This document shows, piece by piece, positions 25,003 through 35,724 of a stretch of 64,000 bases of DNA. The stretch covers positions 62,001 through 126,000 of the forward strand of contig JBBPTG010000017.1 of assembly GCA_038093975.1 (NCBI GenBank). Reading direction: 5' to 3'. Made by a program: the position numbers and the translations under genes. The notes beneath the pieces were generated by a model, which saw only the letters and a list, made by a program, of their open reading frames with translations, was not told the origin of the DNA and made no database searches. Source of the stretch: Chalciporus piperatus (Eukaryota; Basidiomycota; Agaricomycetes; Boletales; Boletaceae). Every line of letters starts with the position of its first letter. Position 1 is the stretch's first letter.

Positions 25003-26667
25003 ATGGACACGCGCAACCCGCTACTATTCCCAGATCTATTCCAAAACATATTAGACCTTCTCATAGAATACCATCCACGATCGTGGAGTCGGAAGTATGA
25101 CGAGTTCCTGGTGGATGAAGATGGACGTGCAACGCTACTTGCCTTGGCTCGGACTTGTCGCGATATCTCAGAACCTTCCCTCGACCGCTTGTGGCGCGAA
25201 CTCGCTTCGCTCAAACCACTCATTCAGGGCTATGGAGGAGATCCGGGGCCACTATATACTCCTAAAAAGACACTGGTAAACGAGTTTTTTCTTCTACTCA
25301 TCGGTCTCCTCTCATCACACTGGCAGACCCCACCAACTGCCGGTGAATTGAACGTCATTCGTCGATACTCCCAACGGATCAGAACAGTCTATTTGTGCGA
25401 CACTCCTTCTATGTTGCTGTTACGACACATAGGCTTGCAATCCTCCTCATTCTTTCCCAACCTCACCAGTATTGTCTATGACGAGACCCATCCCCGCCGT
25501 TTCGGTGTTCCCACTGTACCCATGGCCACACTCGCTTGTCTGCTCACTCTCCAAGTCACCTCTCTGGAAGTCGTCTTTGCTAAAAGGGTCGACGGAGTAC
25601 AGGCATTTCTCCGGGACTTGCATCGAATCTGTCCGAATCTCAGATCCTTCACATTCGAGACAAGACCCGACAGAGGGAGGCGCAATAATCCCCGACAAAT
25701 CTTGCACCAGATCCCTGACTTCTCTCGCTTCAAGAACCTCCAGTACGCCTCCCTACAAGCCTTCATCGATCACATCACCTTCGAAAAACTTTCGCTCACT
25801 TCCCTGCCCAGAGGAATCTCCGCAGCAGTTCACCGCAATCAATCGACATCACTTGAAACTTCGTTGGGACCTGGTGACATTCCATTTCAGCATGTTAAGC
25901 ATGTTGAGCTGCGGGTCTGGGATCTCGACCTTGTCACCAATTTACTACGACCTTCGCACCAGGCGTTCGACTCCATTGAGGTTTCCATCGACGGGGATCG
26001 ACCCACTGCTTCCAGTGTAGATGTGTTCTTCAAAGCACTGGCCTCTGGTGGACATGCCGATTCGCTGCAGACAATCAAACTCGCACTCCCTGATAGCAGT
26101 CAATTAACGCCTGGCTGTCTATCCTCTGGCCTCCCCTCTCTTCTCACATCCTTCTGTCGCCTGGAGAAACTGGAGATCGATCTGGGTAATATCTCCATCG
26201 ACGATGACCAGTTGGCCAATTTGGGTTGTCTTCGGTCTCTCCAGGTCTTGGAGCTGGGCTGCTGGGCGGCATCCTGGCCGTTGGTTAAGCACCCAACTCT
26301 CCGTGGAGTTCTGTCTTTGGTTGGATCTTGCCAGCAGCTTCGAGAGCTCACCCTGTCTGTTGATGCTAGGCAGGTTCCACAAGATGCAGATGCCAAAATC
26401 TGCAATACTGCTCTCAGATTTCTAACGTTTCTGGACTCTCCGATCGATGATTCAAGACGCGTAGCACGATTTATCTCTAGACATCTTCCGTCGGTAACAA
26501 AGGTCGACAACTTTTGCTCTGTGAAGGAATCACCTTGGTACAATTGGGGTAAACGGTGGGATGATGTCCGTTACAAGGTCCGTTGGGGAGTAGATGATGG
26601 GGATGGTGGGGATGGTGGGGAGGATGGGGATGACCCAGATAACTCAGAGGATCATAGTTCTGAGTAA
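25003..26667 (+). CDS. F-box/LRR-type protein, copy A
   Basis: Single exon, 554 residues from ATG 25003 (MDTRNPLLFPDLFQNILDLL). The N-terminus is a degenerate F-box: FPDLFQNILDLLIEYHP, ATLLALARTCRDISEPSLDRLW. About 400 residues of irregular leucine-rich repeats follow (LTSLEVVF, CPNLRSFTFE, LRSLQVLELG, LRELTLSV), then an acidic Gly/Asp-rich tail. A close paralogue lies on the other strand at 56531-58105. Likely an SCF-type substrate receptor of an expanded agaricomycete family; no target can be named. Flanked by the foldback MITE upstream and by 33-bp direct repeats. Confidence 0.85.
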   Translation: MDTRNPLLFPDLFQNILDLLIEYHPRSWSRKYDEFLVDEDGRATLLALARTCRDISEPSLDRLWRELASLKPLIQGYGGDPGPLYTPKKTLVNEFFLLLIGLLSSHWQTPPTAGELNVIRRYSQRIRTVYLCDTPSMLLLRHIGLQSSSFFPNLTSIVYDETHPRRFGVPTVPMATLACLLTLQVTSLEVVFAKRVDGVQAFLRDLHRICPNLRSFTFETRPDRGRRNNPRQILHQIPDFSRFKNLQYASLQAFIDHITFEKLSLTSLPRGISAAVHRNQSTSLETSLGPGDIPFQHVKHVELRVWDLDLVTNLLRPSHQAFDSIEVSIDGDRPTASSVDVFFKALASGGHADSLQTIKLALPDSSQLTPGCLSSGLPSLLTSFCRLEKLEIDLGNISIDDDQLANLGCLRSLQVLELGCWAASWPLVKHPTLRGVLSLVGSCQQLRELTLSVDARQVPQDADAKICNTALRFLTFLDSPIDDSRRVARFISRHLPSVTKVDNFCSVKESPWYNWGKRWDDVRYKVRWGVDDGDGGDGGEDGDDPDNSEDHSSE

Positions 26668-26742
26668 CATATACCGATCATGCATCCAGCCCGTTTGTCC
26701 AGTAACCGCAGTAGTGCGCAAAAGTTTCTACGGTTGGCTGCT

Positions 26743-26775
26743 AGGGGTGGGTCTGAGAAAGGAAATCTCCACCTT
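26743..26775 (+). repeat. 33-bp direct repeat, right copy
   Basis: Right partner of 24886-24918. It lies about 80 bp upstream of the ARMC8 start codon, so it may belong to that gene's promoter or 5' UTR. Confidence 0.8.
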
Positions 26776-26852
26776 TGTCGCCGGCGACGAGGAACACGTT
26801 CACAGACACCGATATCTGCCTCGCTCGAGTTGATCGTATCTGAATCCGTGTA

Positions 26853-29777
26853 ATGACCGTACGACAGATCACGACGGCTTCACTCAAGCAGCTCAAAAAC
26901 ACAGTCATTGGAAACCCATCCGCAAAAGTCGCACTCGCTCGGGACACCGCATTCATACACTCGTGCGTTGCCCTCTCTTCTATTCCACACCGGACCTTTG
27001 GAGACGACCTTTACCCCTCAATCAAGCCTTGTAGATTGCCTCAACCACCCACCCGCAGCTGGAGAACCTGGGGGATCGCAGGATGATATCCGTGTTGAAG
27101 CCGCCCATGTCATCTCCTCGATCTCATACGGTGAGTACTTGCCTCAATCACTCCCATGATTCGGACCTCACCGCGGCGTCTCGCTTTGTTCAACAGGGTC
27201 AGAGGCCGCACTATCTAGCCTACTTCGCGCCAATGCTCTCCAGGCAATAATCCGTGCCTTGGCCAATCCCCAGGCTCTCGTGATACTATCCCTCAAATCC
27301 GCCCTCGCACGTGCATTACGTGTCCTCGCCAGCGCTATGATCGAAGTCGCAGGTCCCACCCTCGGTCCACTTCGTATCTACTCACCCGAATCCAAATCAG
27401 AGGCCAAGGTCGCGCTCAGCTTTCTCTTCGAGGTGTGCTCTCATTGTCACTTTAAGTGTCCCAAGTTGACAGATACACTCGTATGTAGTTCGACTGCTTA
27501 GATGTATACCTCCCTCTTCTCGCAGATTCTTCCACACAAACCACCATTGCCATTGCACAACTCCTCAGTGCAGCAGTTCGCACAGAGGATCATCGAAGCG
27601 CCGTCATAGAGTGGCTCCCACGGCTGGAACGTCAGCGAGAAATCAAGGGTAGACGGGGTTGGGAGAGACCGGACGTGGTGCATGTTACTACTAGACACGG
27701 TGCTTGGGTCATCCGAACGTTGATCGCGATGATTCAGAGGAAAGATCTCAAGGTACGTTCCTCGTTGTCTGTTCGGCCTGATCTCATCAGAGGCCGTAGG
27801 TACAAGAAGCCGCATTGAGTGCCCTTGGTGCGCTCGCCTTGGATAACCCACCCGTCGCCACCGCGTTGGCGAGGGTTCCAGCCGATGGCAGTGCGTATAG
27901 CCATTGCATATATGCGCCAGGTAGTGATTTCCGATGCAGCTACTTCCACTCTCGCTTTGGTTTTATCATTAACCAAAGGTCGCGTCACGGATGTCCAACT
28001 CGCGGCATCATTATGGTCGGTCTCTCGAGCCTGCAACGCATATGTCCCACTGAACTCGTGAAACCAGCGTAACGAACATAATCCGTGCCCAGGCAAACAA
28101 CCACCCTGGCACGGTGGACCATGCAGCTACTCTCACAGTCATTCAAGTTCTCAATCGTGTACTCGTTTCACCAACCGAATCACCTCAAAACCAGACCAAA
28201 GCCTGTTATACCCTTTGTTTGTGCTTCTTTCTACCTGAGCGCGACAGGCTTTGACATGCATCCCCTTTGTCAGTTTTGCTCGTCATCGACGAAAGGGATA
28301 TCTGTTTAGAAGTATACGATCGGGGTGTCTTGGCGACCTTGGCGACCCTCGTCAAATCCATCACACCGCTTGACACACCATCAGACTGGGACGTCGATGA
28401 GTCTGAAAGTAGAGTTGTACTCCGAGAGGTCTGCTCGTCTTGCCACAGCCTCCATCTTCGTTCGTTAACATCTTTGCATTAACATACAGGCAGCCCTCAC
28501 GACGATAGCCTCTATGGCACTTTTTGACAAGGTCATCAAACGAGACTTAGCTGATAGCATCCAACTCATCCCTCTCATACGAGCTTGCCTCACGCATAGA
28601 AGCATCGGGGTGCGTGTGGCGGCCTGCCAGTGCATCCGCGCACTCAGCCGTGATGCTGCGATAATACGAACGAACCTCACCGACAGCGGGGCTGGAATGG
28701 CTTTATATAAGGTATTCAAGAAGGAGGACGAGGATCCGCGGGCTACATCTGCCGCGCTTGCAGCGGTGTGCAATCTGGTCAATGATTTCTCACCGCTTAG
28801 GCAGGTGAGTGCTACCTCTCCAAACAAAAGCGAGTCATTGAGTGTCATCCCAAAGGCCATGCTTGCAGATGGCTTGCTTCCACGATTGATGCAATTGTTT
28901 AAAACGGAGGATCAAGATATTCGGGTAAGCGTGCTATGGGCACTGAAGAACCTGCTATGCAAGAGCAATCTCGCGACCAAGTTGATGATCATGGAGAAAC
29001 TTAGATGGACGCATCTTGCAGAGTAGGTTCCTATTCATCGTCGTCTTTTGTTCTTACTTAATCCTTGTGCTACAGACTCGTCGGCGATGTAGATCCTCAG
29101 ATCCAAGAACAGGCGTTTTGTATTCTTCGGAACCTCGCCGAGGACGAAGAGGGGATTAATTTGATTTTTAACTCGATGGGGGAAGATACGGTGGCTGGTT
29201 GTATCATCGCAGGCCTCGACTCTTCCAATGAATTAGTCACCCGCGAAGTACGTCCACCATCCCCTCTCGCATATGTTGTATCGCTCATCCGCATTATCCC
29301 TCGCAGACTGCCTACTTCATTGGTAACCTCTCCAACGGCATACGAACGCAGCAAGACCTCATCTTCACCCACCCACCCATCCTCGACCTCGTACACTCCT
29401 GCATGGCAGACGCCAAATCAGGCGTCCGCTCTCCACTCGTTTCTTGTGTTTTCAATCTCCTCATGAGTAACCCTCGACGACGAAACGATCTCGTCGACGC
29501 AGGGTTCGTCTCGACGCTCCGACACTTGTGCGACTGGACTGGTGCGTCTGGAGTCGGGGCGGGTGTTAGCGTGAGTGTGAGTCCTGGGGGGTTAGGAAGT
29601 GCGGGTGGTATAAGCGCCATGGGTGGTGGGATGGGGATGGGTGGCGGAGGTGGTCATGGAGGTGGTGGGGTGGGGGTGAGACATCAGATTAATTCGGATG
29701 ATGATAGGACTGCGGCGGCGCTTGCGAGGAGGGTGTTGGATCTCATGGATACGTGCGCGATTGGGGATATGCTTTGA
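26853..29777 (+). CDS. GID5: Armadillo-repeat GID/CTLH ligase subunit (ARMC8/Vid28/Gid5)
   Basis: Multi-exon gene beginning MTVRQITTASLKQLKNTVIG, matching the LK(N)AVIGN segment at the start of ARMC8. Later exons give the repeat blocks LTHRSIGVRVAACQCIRALS, IIRTNLTDSGAGMALYKVF, AALAAVCNLVNDFSPLR, RVSVLWALKNLLCKSNLATK, QEQAFCILRNLAEDEEGIN and LVSCVFNLLMSNPRRRNDLV, in the same order as in ARMC8. Gid5 is the scaffold that positions substrate receptors such as Gid4 in the ubiquitin ligase that degrades gluconeogenic enzymes. Between the last armadillo repeat and the C-terminal helix (AAALARRVLDLMDTCAIG) there is a Gly/Met-rich insertion of about 45 residues (29585-29690). The middle exons between 27.8 and 28.4 kb were not fully resolved. 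Confidence 0.85.
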
Positions 29778-30128
29778 TTGCACGATGTTTGGTTTGGGTT
29801 GCAGTGTATTCAGCTTGGGTGATTCCAGACGAGAGTTCTGAGGAAATTGGCCGATTGTCTCGAGAAGGGTGGATGACTGCTTTCATCCTGGTTTGCCCAT
29901 AGCGGAAGTTCAAACGTTCAAACGTTCAACCCGGAGATCATGATGACAGTACTGTCATACATAGTTCAAGTAGCCTCTTTCCTTCACATCAAATCCTAAT
30001 TTGACTCTCAGTCCACACATGCCGTTCTACACTACATTTCCGATCCTCGATCCTGCTGGAAACATGGGGCCATACACGACGGATGTCACCACGTTCGAGA
30101 ACGTCAATTCAACAAAGTGAATCGTGCC
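29778..30128. other. Intergenic, nothing recognised
   Basis: Downstream flank of ARMC8. Contains a doubled TTCAAACG word near 29910-29930 and no ORF of interest. Confidence 0.5.
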
Positions 30129-30229
30129 TAGTCTCCTTACTAGTTGGCAGACCAAAGAGTCGGACGAAGACAGCTGTTGTACTAACGACTGTCTTCATCC
30201 CGATTCTTGTGTCAGCCTTGGGGAGACTA
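30129..30229. mobile_element. Palindromic member of the TAGTCTCCC family, copy 2
   Basis: 101 bp, starting TAGTCTCC and ending GGAGACTA. The left arm (GGCAGACCAAAGAGTCGGACGA) is answered by a right arm whose complement reads GACACAAGAATCGGGATGAAGA, so the strand can fold into one long hairpin with a very short loop near 30175-30180. It looks like two single-arm elements joined tail to tail. Confidence 0.8.
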
Positions 30230-30487
30230 GTTGTTTACATTCTTGACGTGATTTTTTGGATGCACACTATCGTCTCAGCGCGGTGTGGTGACTCACTGTC
30301 AGTGACTGGTGCTCGACAATGGGACGAACACGGTGCTTCATGCACATGCTTGGCGATGCACTGGCATCACAACCGTGTTCAACCTCCCTTCGTTGATGCA
30401 TCAGCTAGTGATGCGGCATCGACATCTCTCTCTAACTTGTTAACTCCAGCCAAAGTGACACGTACTACTTCAATTGCCCATCTTGGC

Positions 30488-30541
30488 TGGATGGTGAACG
30501 ACTGTCTTCGTCCCGACTCTTTGGGTTGTCTGGGGGAGACT
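30488..30541 (-). mobile_element. Short TAGTCTCCC element, copy 3, with 10-bp target duplication
   Basis: On the minus strand it reads AGTCTCCCCCAGACAACCCA, then AAGAGTCGGGACGAAGACAG and TCGTTC. It is flanked by a perfect CCATCTTGGC direct repeat (30478-30487 and 30542-30551). That word occurs once, uninterrupted, at the equivalent point of the parental DUF3638 upstream region (minus strand near 13450). Confidence 0.85.
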
Positions 30542-30544
30542 CCA

Positions 30545-31285
30545 TCTTGGCCGCGTCACGGGGGTTCAAACGTTCACTCACCTCCTGGGGGCACCGATTT
30601 CGAACACAATCAACCGATGTCTTCTTCCATCTTCGACGACGCTTCGATACGCGAGTCCGCTGTCTCATGGCTCACAGACTACCATAACCGCAGGATCCAC
30701 GAGTCAAAGTCAGATCGTTCCTCATTGGAATTCGTTGTTACCCATGTCTTCTTTTACACAAACCACCCCGAATCCCCTGAAGATCCCAGAACACACGATC
30801 ATCTGCTAGCTCGCGTTGTCTCCATTGCTGCTCAGGCATATTGCGATATCGATCACCCCTACAAGCCCCAGTGGGACCACATTGCAAAGATGCTAGAGAA
30901 CTTACAAGCTGTAGTCCAGTCTTGGTGCTTGAACAGAGACCTGGTCATCTGTCAGCTCGGCGGGATGAAAACGGGAGGTGTGTGCTTAGGTCGGATACTA
31001 GTAAAAGCTCTGACCAGATCCGTAGACGTTCTCACATTCCCCATCAAATCTCGAATTACCGGGATCATCTTCGAAGGAGGACCATCGTACTCTATACGAG
31101 CCGTTCGATGATCTCGAACACCTTGAAAGAGATGTACGGGAGAGGTATGCTCATATCCTGAGCTAACCATCGAGATCCCAAACGAAGTCTTTGATGACGA
31201 ACACTTCCAATCCGAACTTTCAAGTTTTTTCGCTCGAATAAGCGAGGCCAACCACTCCGGAAGATGGTCCGATGATTCAGAGGCG
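30545..31285 (+). pseudogene. Truncated duplicate of the DUF3638 giant gene, 5' end
   Basis: About 0.74 kb matching the upstream flank plus the first ~210 codons of the 3080-residue gene (13460 down to about 12700). The start is intact (ATG at 30618; SSIFDDASIRESAVSWLTDY), and the frame stays open through GGMKTGGVCLGRILVKAL. Small indels then break it: frame is lost near 31075-31100 and again at the segment equal to VVCSYPELTIEIPNDVFDD. Homology stops near ATGGTCCGATGATTCAGAGG. The remaining 9 kb of the gene, including all motor motifs, is absent. A short N-terminal DUF6606 fragment of about 165 residues could still be made if it is transcribed. Confidence 0.9.
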
Positions 31286-31994
31286 GTATCCCCCGCCTCA
31301 GATCAACATCATACCGGTAAGGGATCTGGCCCAGTCATTCTGACATCCCCGGCCTGTGTGCAGCGTCTTGGCTGTCGGTGCTGTTGAGTCCGCTTACATT
31401 CCATCCCGGGGAGCGTGACAGGATGCACGATCCCATGGTGGATAATTTGGGAATGAAGTTGATTTGCTGTAGTTGACAAACCCTGAAGGCGCCCGTGCGA
31501 GCCCACGGCGTTACAGTCTGCAGGTCAACTCACAGCGGCAGAGGTCCGGATTGCGACCGGGGTCAGGTTCGGTACCGTGGTAAGCTGGAGCCCTGGGGGA
31601 TCCGTTGCGGTCTGACTCGGACACGAGCCGGATCGTTGTCGTGATGGGTTTTCAATCTTTCATGGGTCATTTCTTGGGTGCTTCGGAGGGCCCTTTCGGT
31701 CGAGTGTACCACTTATTAACATTTCATCTGTATCTCTGTGTTAGCAGGAAAGAACATACCGTATTTAATCGTGGTTTTCTTCTCCTCGAAGGCTCGAACT
31801 TGGACACCTTCCTGTTCGAGCGTCGCTGAGTTCGAAAAAGAGTCGGCAAATTCCGAGGATGACAGGGCGATGGGCATCGGAAAATTTGTTGAGATCGTCT
31901 ACGAGACAAAAGGTCAGAACGATCCACTCATCATCCAAACGATAGATCGACTGTAGAAAAGGCCGACCCTTGGACCATTGAATTACAACACAAC
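31286..31994. other. Intergenic, likely eIF4A promoter and leader
   Basis: No gene recognised. The last 200 bp upstream of the eIF4A ATG probably hold its promoter and 5' UTR; a CT-rich stretch lies at 31715-31800. An ORF-like stretch (31800-31956) ends in a stop and has no known motif. Confidence 0.5.
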
Positions 31995-33559
31995 ATGGCT
32001 ACGTACGTCGAATCACCACACTCGCGAGGTCGCCCTATCTGATCACTCTGCAAACTCATCTAGCGAAGAACAACTTCAAGATGTCGCCGACACCGAGATC
32101 GAGTCCAACTGGGACCAGGTCGTAGACAAGTACGTTTGAGGCAACTTTCGATCTCAATTCAACATCACCTGATCATGTCTCTTCCAGCTTTGACAACATG
32201 GACTTGAAGCCAGAGCTTCTCCGTGGTATCTACGCTTATGGGTAAGGGTACACCTTTTTTTTTCCGCCACAACTCGGTTCCTGATTCACCATCAAGTTTC
32301 GAGCGACCATCCGCTATCCAGCAAAGAGCTATCGTCCCCGTCGTAAAAGGCCACGATGTCATTGCCCAAGCCCAATCCGGCACGGGAAAGACCGCCACCT
32401 TCTCTATCTCTATCCTTCAACAAATCGACATGTCCATCAAGGGTTGCCAAGCTCTCATCCTTGCGCCCACCCGTGAACTCGCTCAGCAAATCCAAAAAGT
32501 CTTCATCGCACTCGGCGACTACATGAGCATCGAATGCCACGCCTGCGTTGGTGGTACCAAAGTCAGCGAGGACATGGCTAAACTCCAGGAGGGTGTCCAG
32601 GTCGTCGTCGGCACTCCTGGTCGTGTATACGATATGATCAACCGGAGAGCACTCCGCACGGACCACATCAAGATCTTCTGTCTCGACGAGGCCGATGAAA
32701 TGTTGTCCTTTGGTTTCAAGGACCAGATCTACGAGCTCTTCCAGCTCTTGCCCCATGATACGCAGGTCGTTCTCCTGTCAGCTACGATGCCGGCAGGTGT
32801 CTTGGAAGTCACGAAGAAATTCATGCGCGATCCCGTTCGCATCCTTGTGAAGCGGGACGAATTGACGCTTGAAGGTATCAAGCAATTCTACATCGCTGTG
32901 GAAAAAGAAGAGTGGAAACTAGACACGCTCTGCGATCTTTACGAGACCGTGACGATTACCCAGGCTGTCATTTTCTGCAACACGAGGCGGAAGGTTGACT
33001 GGTTGACCGAAAAGATGCACTCACGCGAATTCACGGTCTCCGCGATGGTGCGTGGAAAAGGCAGCGCCCCACCTTTGTTTTGGCTAATTTACTGATTGAT
33101 GCGTGTTTAGCACGGAGATATGGAGCAGAAGCAGCGGGAGGTTTTGATGAAGGAGTTCCGATCTGGTTCGTCTCGTGTGCTGATCACGACGGATTTGTTG
33201 GCTCGTGGTATCGATGTCCAACAAGTTTCGCTCGTCATCAACTACGACCTTCCGACGAACCGGGAGAACTACATCCATCGTATCGGCCGTGGTGGTCGGT
33301 TCGGACGAAAGGGTGTTGCCATCAACTTTGTCACGACTGAGGATGTTAGAATGTTGAGAGATATCGAACGTGAGTACCAGCAAAGTTTCGCGATTGCCTT
33401 TGATGTGCTCACACTCGTAATTACGCTAGAATTCTACAACACTCAGATTGACGAGATGCCTCTGAACGTCGCGTACGTAGCCATACGCTTGTTTGCCCGT
33501 AAGGGGCAGATGGTGCGATCAAATCAACTGACGAATGTTTTCCCAGTGATCTCATTTAG
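31995..33559 (+). CDS. TIF1: Translation initiation factor eIF4A, DEAD-box RNA helicase
   Basis: RNA helicase of the cap-binding complex that unwinds 5' UTRs. Seven exons (31995-32002, 32064-32129, 32188-32241, 32297-33047, 33111-33369, 33430-33472, 33547-33559) join to 397 residues, the usual eIF4A length. All DEAD motifs are present: Q motif [12 protein letters not shown], motif I AQSGTGKT, Ia [15 protein letters not shown], motif II DEAD, motif III SAT, motif [12 protein letters not shown], motif V ARGIDV, motif [15 protein letters not shown], and the terminal [11 protein letters not shown]. The first coding exon is only 8 nt (ATGGCTAC) and the last only 13 nt, so simple ORF calling misses both ends. 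Start choice: MATEEQLQD fits the acidic N-terminus of the family. Confidence 0.97.
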
Positions 33560-33899
33560 ACGCGCCTCCGCCGGTCAGGATCACGATATGTCCCGAGTTG
33601 CCACGTCTCACGTTTGATGGAATGAAATTTTGATCGTGTGGTATAGTAAAGAGACCTGGTCGTGTTCTCGGAGTTTTCCTAGTCCCTCGTTTTTTTAGCA
33701 TCCATAGTTCTCTCATTGTCATCCTCATTGATGCGGAACTGGACCGAGATGTGGTGATTGACGCGGACGAGCAAGAGTTTGAGTGAAATTACCGCCGACG
33801 TGTTCCGGTGGCGCTGAGTGAGAATTGGAGGGAGCCGGACAGGAGCATAGCATTTGTGCCTGCCCGTTGGAGGGCTGTACCCGCTGCTAATAAGCGTTC

Positions 33900-34050
33900 A
33901 CAGGGCCAGGGATACCAGGACCCCTGTTAATGCCTATGTGAACCCAGATCAGCCTCGCCGGTCGCCATGTCCGGACGCAACCCCCAGGAGGGGCCAAAAT
34001 TTGTCCGGACTGCGATCCAGGTTATTAAATAAATAAATAAATAATTTTTC
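33900..34050 (+). repeat. SINE-like repeat copy with (TAAA)n tail
   Basis: Contains AGGGATACCAGGACCCCTG, TGAACCCAGATCAG, TTTGTCCGGAC and CCAGGTTATT, and ends in a run of AAAT units before a T-rich stretch. The same blocks appear on the minus strand at 34960-35095. A simple-repeat tail suggests retroposition, but I cannot find a convincing polymerase III box or target duplication. Confidence 0.55.
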
Positions 34051-34959
34051 TTCACCCGTTTTTTTTTCGCTCAGATCGCGCGCGATCCACGCGTTCTGGG
34101 TCGAAATCGCAGGTCTAAACCGTGCGCTGAGGCTTTATATGTAGTACAGATGTATTGATGGCCTTGTAAGATGGTATACCCTAGTATGCTAGGTAATCTT
34201 CATTCGCAATCTCTTTGCCGCGCTTGTGGAACCCTCTACATGCAGCTTGGATCTCGTGCACCACCGCTTCGAGTGTCCTGAATGCCTGAAGATCATTGTC
34301 GCGAAGCTCAATACCTCCTGGGGGCATTACCGAGGCTTTAGGGTGTGAGTGTAGAACAGCGAAGAGGGACATCGAGGGAAGGAGGGCAAATTGATGGCAT
34401 TAGAAAGGCGCGGCCCGGGTAGCCTGCGTGAACGGCGTGAATGCAGAATGGAAGATTGAATCGAAAACCTGGAGTGTCACGAGAGGTCCCGAGGCCGCAA
34501 ACTAAGCAGTTCGTGAACAGTGATGTCATGACTCATGGCGAGGTACTAGCTTAGCATTTTCGAAAGCGGGAGTTGACGACCTCGTAAGGTAGAACCTTCG
34601 TGTCATATAGGATATGTACATTTCCCAATCCAGTCTTTTGGATTGAACAGTGATGGATTCGCGAGGTTGACCACAGAACAGATCATCATAGTATGATAGT
34701 GGATTTGGGTGAGACAATGTACGAGGAGACTCAGAGGAGTGTTACTGGCAGGTCCTTGTCATTCTCGCTCGTGAACTGTGGTAAAAATATCTTCGGAAAA
34801 CTCAAGGCAATGGGCAGCTGCATCGAAACAACCTCAAGACTCTTCCAGAGTACTTGCTAGTACTTTCTACTACTAAGGATTCTGATGAACAGCGCCCGAA
34901 ATTTAGTTCGGGATCAATTTTCTGACCCCCACCACGCTCGACTTGTCCGGATATGTGAT
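34051..34959. other. Intergenic, nothing recognised
   Basis: About 0.9 kb between the two repeat copies. Only short ORFs with no motif; a T-run at 34062-34069. Confidence 0.5.
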
Positions 34960-35095
34960 CCAGGTTACCATCAAAAGACCTCCATTTGTCCGGATAAAAA
35001 TCCGGGAGCGGGCCCTTCGGGCCCAAATTTGTCCGGACCCCAATCTGGGTCCAAGGGGGATTAGCAGGGGTCCTGGGATACCCATCACATCTCCT
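34960..35095 (-). repeat. Second copy of the repeat at 33.9 kb, opposite strand
   Basis: On the minus strand it reads GGGTATCCCAGGACCCCTG, TTGGACCCAGAT, GTCCGGACAAAT and GTAACCTGGATCA, in the same order as 33900-34050 but with a longer GC-rich middle carrying the self-complementary GGGCCCGAAGGGCCC. No TAAA tail on this copy. Confidence 0.6.
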
Positions 35096-35724
35096 GCACG
35101 GCTAGTGAGTACTCCAGATCTATTGACATAGCTTACGCCCTCCCCCCATCACCTGTGCACGCGCCGGCCAGTCTAGTACCCGAATTTTACTCTGGCCAGC
35201 CTCACCTCGTCCTCGAGTGGCGGATCAGTTCGTTCATAAAGAGGGCTCATGGTTCTTCATCTCCTGAGCGAATAGTAAAGGGCCTGCCCGCCCCGTGGTA
35301 TCGTTTCTTGCAACCCAACAGCACTCTTCCTTTTTACCGAACCAGATCCTTGACTATTTCCACCCCCGCCCGCCGTCCGCTTATAAACAGCCCGCGTTTC
35401 CTTTGCCGCACCGATAAGTATCATCCCGCACCGCGCTTGTCAGAAAGTTGTCATGGTGAGTGTTCCAACCTGTTAACCGGTCTTAGCTCCAAGTGGTGGA
35501 GTTGTCGGGATTCCCTTTCGCCTATTTTGCCACACTCTCTTGGAATCCCTTTATTCTCCCCGTCTTTGTGACCCTGTTGCAGTCTCTTCTCTGCCACACG
35601 GCCACAGCATCACTCCTTCAGAGATACTCATACATCATTCTTCGTTTTCTTCGTTTTCATATAGAGATCGCGTCTCAGCATATCCACCCCAACCTCTCCT
35701 CCCAGCCAACCAACACTGGCAGGC
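35096..35724. other. Intergenic, likely DUSP promoter
   Basis: Upstream flank of the phosphatase gene. An open frame from 35155 has the composition of non-coding DNA. A pyrimidine-rich stretch sits directly upstream of the phosphatase ATG. Confidence 0.5.
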
